This document shows positions 62,291 through 64,000 of a stretch of 64,000 nt of DNA, one piece after another. Source of the DNA: Isoetes taiwanensis (taxonomy: Eukaryota; Streptophyta; Lycopodiopsida; Isoetales; Isoetaceae); the NCBI GenBank assembly GCA_021234155.1, contig JAJEKV010000189.1, forward strand, positions 355,706-419,705, read 5' to 3'. Positions within the stretch are counted from its first letter, which is position 1; each line of letters starts with the position of its first letter. The translations under genes were made by a program, and so were the position numbers. The notes beneath the pieces were generated by a model, which saw only the letters and a program-made list of their open reading frames with translations, had not been told where the DNA came from and ran no database searches.

Positions 62291-64000
62291 TGAGTTGAAA
62301 GCACGCCTGGCATGAGTGGAATGAATGCAGGGCGCTTATGCACAAGGGAAGCTGGCAGATACTATGGGTAGGATGCCTCCTATTGATGTAAGCATCTTTG
62401 ACTTGAATGTGACAGAGATGAGAAAAGACTTCGGGGGACCGAGACCATTTGGGTTTTAGACCAGTGCTTAAAGAAGGAAGTCTTATACAAGAAGAGTGCT
62501 TTCACTAAGGATAGGATGTCGTTCGTTGAGTGTTGCAGCCATGTGAAGGATGTATGTACAATGAAGTCAGCTGTAGGAGCTGAGTTACAAAGGCTATCGG
62601 GGGATGTGGCATTATTGGATTCTTTGGACAAATACAAGGTCGATAATGATGACATCAAGAAGTTTGTATTCTAGTCAAAGGACTTCCTAAAAAATTGGAA
62701 GGCTAAAAATGCAAAACATAAGGAGACTCTACCCCTAAGGTACTTTCATTTGAGTTGAGAAAGAAAAGTGGCCCTTGTGAAGAAGATTCTTGGAGAAGAA
62801 GACAGCATCCAATATTGATCTCCATTGGGTACAAAGGTCTCTTGCGAGAATCAATTTCTTGCCTTAAAATATATCACTCTTTGTGTTGGGCGAGGGGTGG
62901 GAGAGGAGATATGGGCATGAACGAGGAAGGACTCACGGTAGCTTCTTTACCGGTTGTATAGGATTGACAAGCGAGGTCCTTCACTATTGTCATCGTTTGT
63001 CCCGGGTGAGTCACATCTGCATGCACTATCCGCAAGCTCATGACTGGAGTGCCTCAAAGTTATTAGGGAGGGATGCCTAATATATGATGTTAAGGATAAT
63101 GAGTACAAGCGAGCGGAAGATGGCACATGTGATCTTTATTATGATAGCCATCTTTGTCGGGGCGAGGAATATGATATTGCTAAGGCCAAGGGTGACAATA
63201 GCGATTGCATGGGAATGTTTTCTTCTAGATGATCCGGACTTAAGAACTATATTCTATCATCACGGATTAGGATCGATCGAACGGGATGAGTCGAAGAAGA
63301 GGATGAGGATCGGGACCCCCTCCTAAGTGGTGAAATCAAATCTGAGCTACAAACTAAGGAGAAGGGCCCCTTAAATAAAAATGGATTTCCCCGGGGTTTT
63401 AAGCGCAATTTCTTACAACGGAATCATAATAACGAACAAAGGATGTGGAAAACGACCTTGCTTGCAAAATTATCATAACTTAGTTGCGAAAATTGAACAA
63501 AACATTCACCTATTTCCATAAAAACACGTGTTGTGGCCTAAAAAACACTTCGATTCAAGAAAAAGCGGCTGACAGCGCAACCGTTATGTTAACTTCATTA
63601 CTACATAAATCATTTTGACAAAGGCGTTGAGGGAATTGAAGCTTCAAAATAGAGCCCCCTTCAAGAACACAAAGGCTAAAGATCGACATTCTCAAAATGA
63701 TTGGAAAGTCGACCAAAACTTGTTGGAAACAAACGCTTCCAAAAAGCCGTTAATATGCTTTTAAATCTTTACAGATCAAACCCGGAGGAAACAGGGAAGG
63801 CCAAAAACAAAAGCGGACATGAAAATAAATTTGGGTTTCGGTTAAACAAATTTAGCTTCGGTTCGACCGATAGAGAAGCTTACCCGATATTAAGACTTGA
63901 AGAAATAGGGTTTGGAAATACTGAAATTTCGAAATTGTTGATGGTCTCAGAGTAGTGGCTACGATGATCTTAAACACATGAAAGCATGATAAACCGATCT
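62291..64000 (+). pseudogene. Gene B duplicate, 3' half, runs off the window
   Basis: Begins at the palindrome and HAWHEWNE codons (62,296-62,330) and repeats 59,686-61,390 with about 2,610-bp offset. Frames contain VLDQCLKKEVLYKKSAFTKD and the VCTMKSAVGAELQRLSGDVA stretch in better shape than the first copy. The ParB-like part is absent. Differences from the first copy include the GCTG to CTTTG type (63,149 against 60,548). Non-coding flank from about 63,250 to the edge. Confidence 0.65.

Noticed and set aside
59686-64000. LTR retrotransposon with 1.7-kb LTRs
   Set aside because: The direct repeats contain coding sequence, and the 0.9 kb between them has no gag or pol, primer-binding site or polypurine tract. 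Tandem duplication fits better.

Overview
The window looks like nuclear DNA from a land plant with a large, repeat-rich genome. Evidence: spliced fragments of plant gene families (GH9 endoglucanase, PDR-type ABCG transporter, an At4g10955-like lipase), a plant LINE 3' end, a Mutator-like MITE, and introns with GT/GC-AG borders. A gymnosperm, fern or other seed-free plant fits best, but the species cannot be read from the sequence. No intact host gene was found; almost everything is mobile-element sequence or decayed gene fragments. 

Layout. 1-12,808: an array of a mobile element in one orientation. 12,809-30,146: spacer with decayed plant gene pieces (GH9 17.9-18.7 kb, lipase-like 19.4-20.1 kb, ABCG/PDR 27.0-27.6 kb), a very AT-rich repetitive stretch (21.3-24.0 kb), a tandem duplication (25.7-26.35 kb) and a LINE tail (28.9-29.6 kb). 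30,147-49,152: the same mobile element in the opposite orientation, with one long copy of its leftward gene (gene A) followed by about 4.7 tandem units of 3.38 kb. 49,153-58,500: mixed sequence with a SET-domain fragment, a foldback element and a 456-bp MITE carrying a 9-bp target-site duplication. 58,536-64,000: a second gene-A-like family (gene B) and a direct duplication of its 3' half, period about 2.61 kb. 

The main find is the element of the two arrays. It has two divergent genes around an intergenic region of about 2 kb. Gene D encodes an unrecognised N-terminal part, an HTH-like segment and a DUF7869/DDE-like transposase region. Gene A encodes an unrecognised N-terminal part, a ParB-like segment and a degenerate N6/N4 DNA-methyltransferase-like region. 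Each intergenic copy holds six hairpins with a shared ATCGCG..CGCGAT core and different, mutually complementary outer stems, plus a 16-bp minisatellite, a TTTGAA array and 152-bp subrepeats. The 3.38-kb units are internal-deletion derivatives: the 3' parts of D and A are lost and their stumps are joined at the same point with the same short filler, so one deleted form was amplified. 

Caution: copies of unrelated repeats differ in a stereotyped way at CAG/CTG sites (GCTG to CTTTG, CAGC to CAAAG). This suggests systematic long-read errors at methylated CHG sites, so some frameshifts in these genes may not be real.
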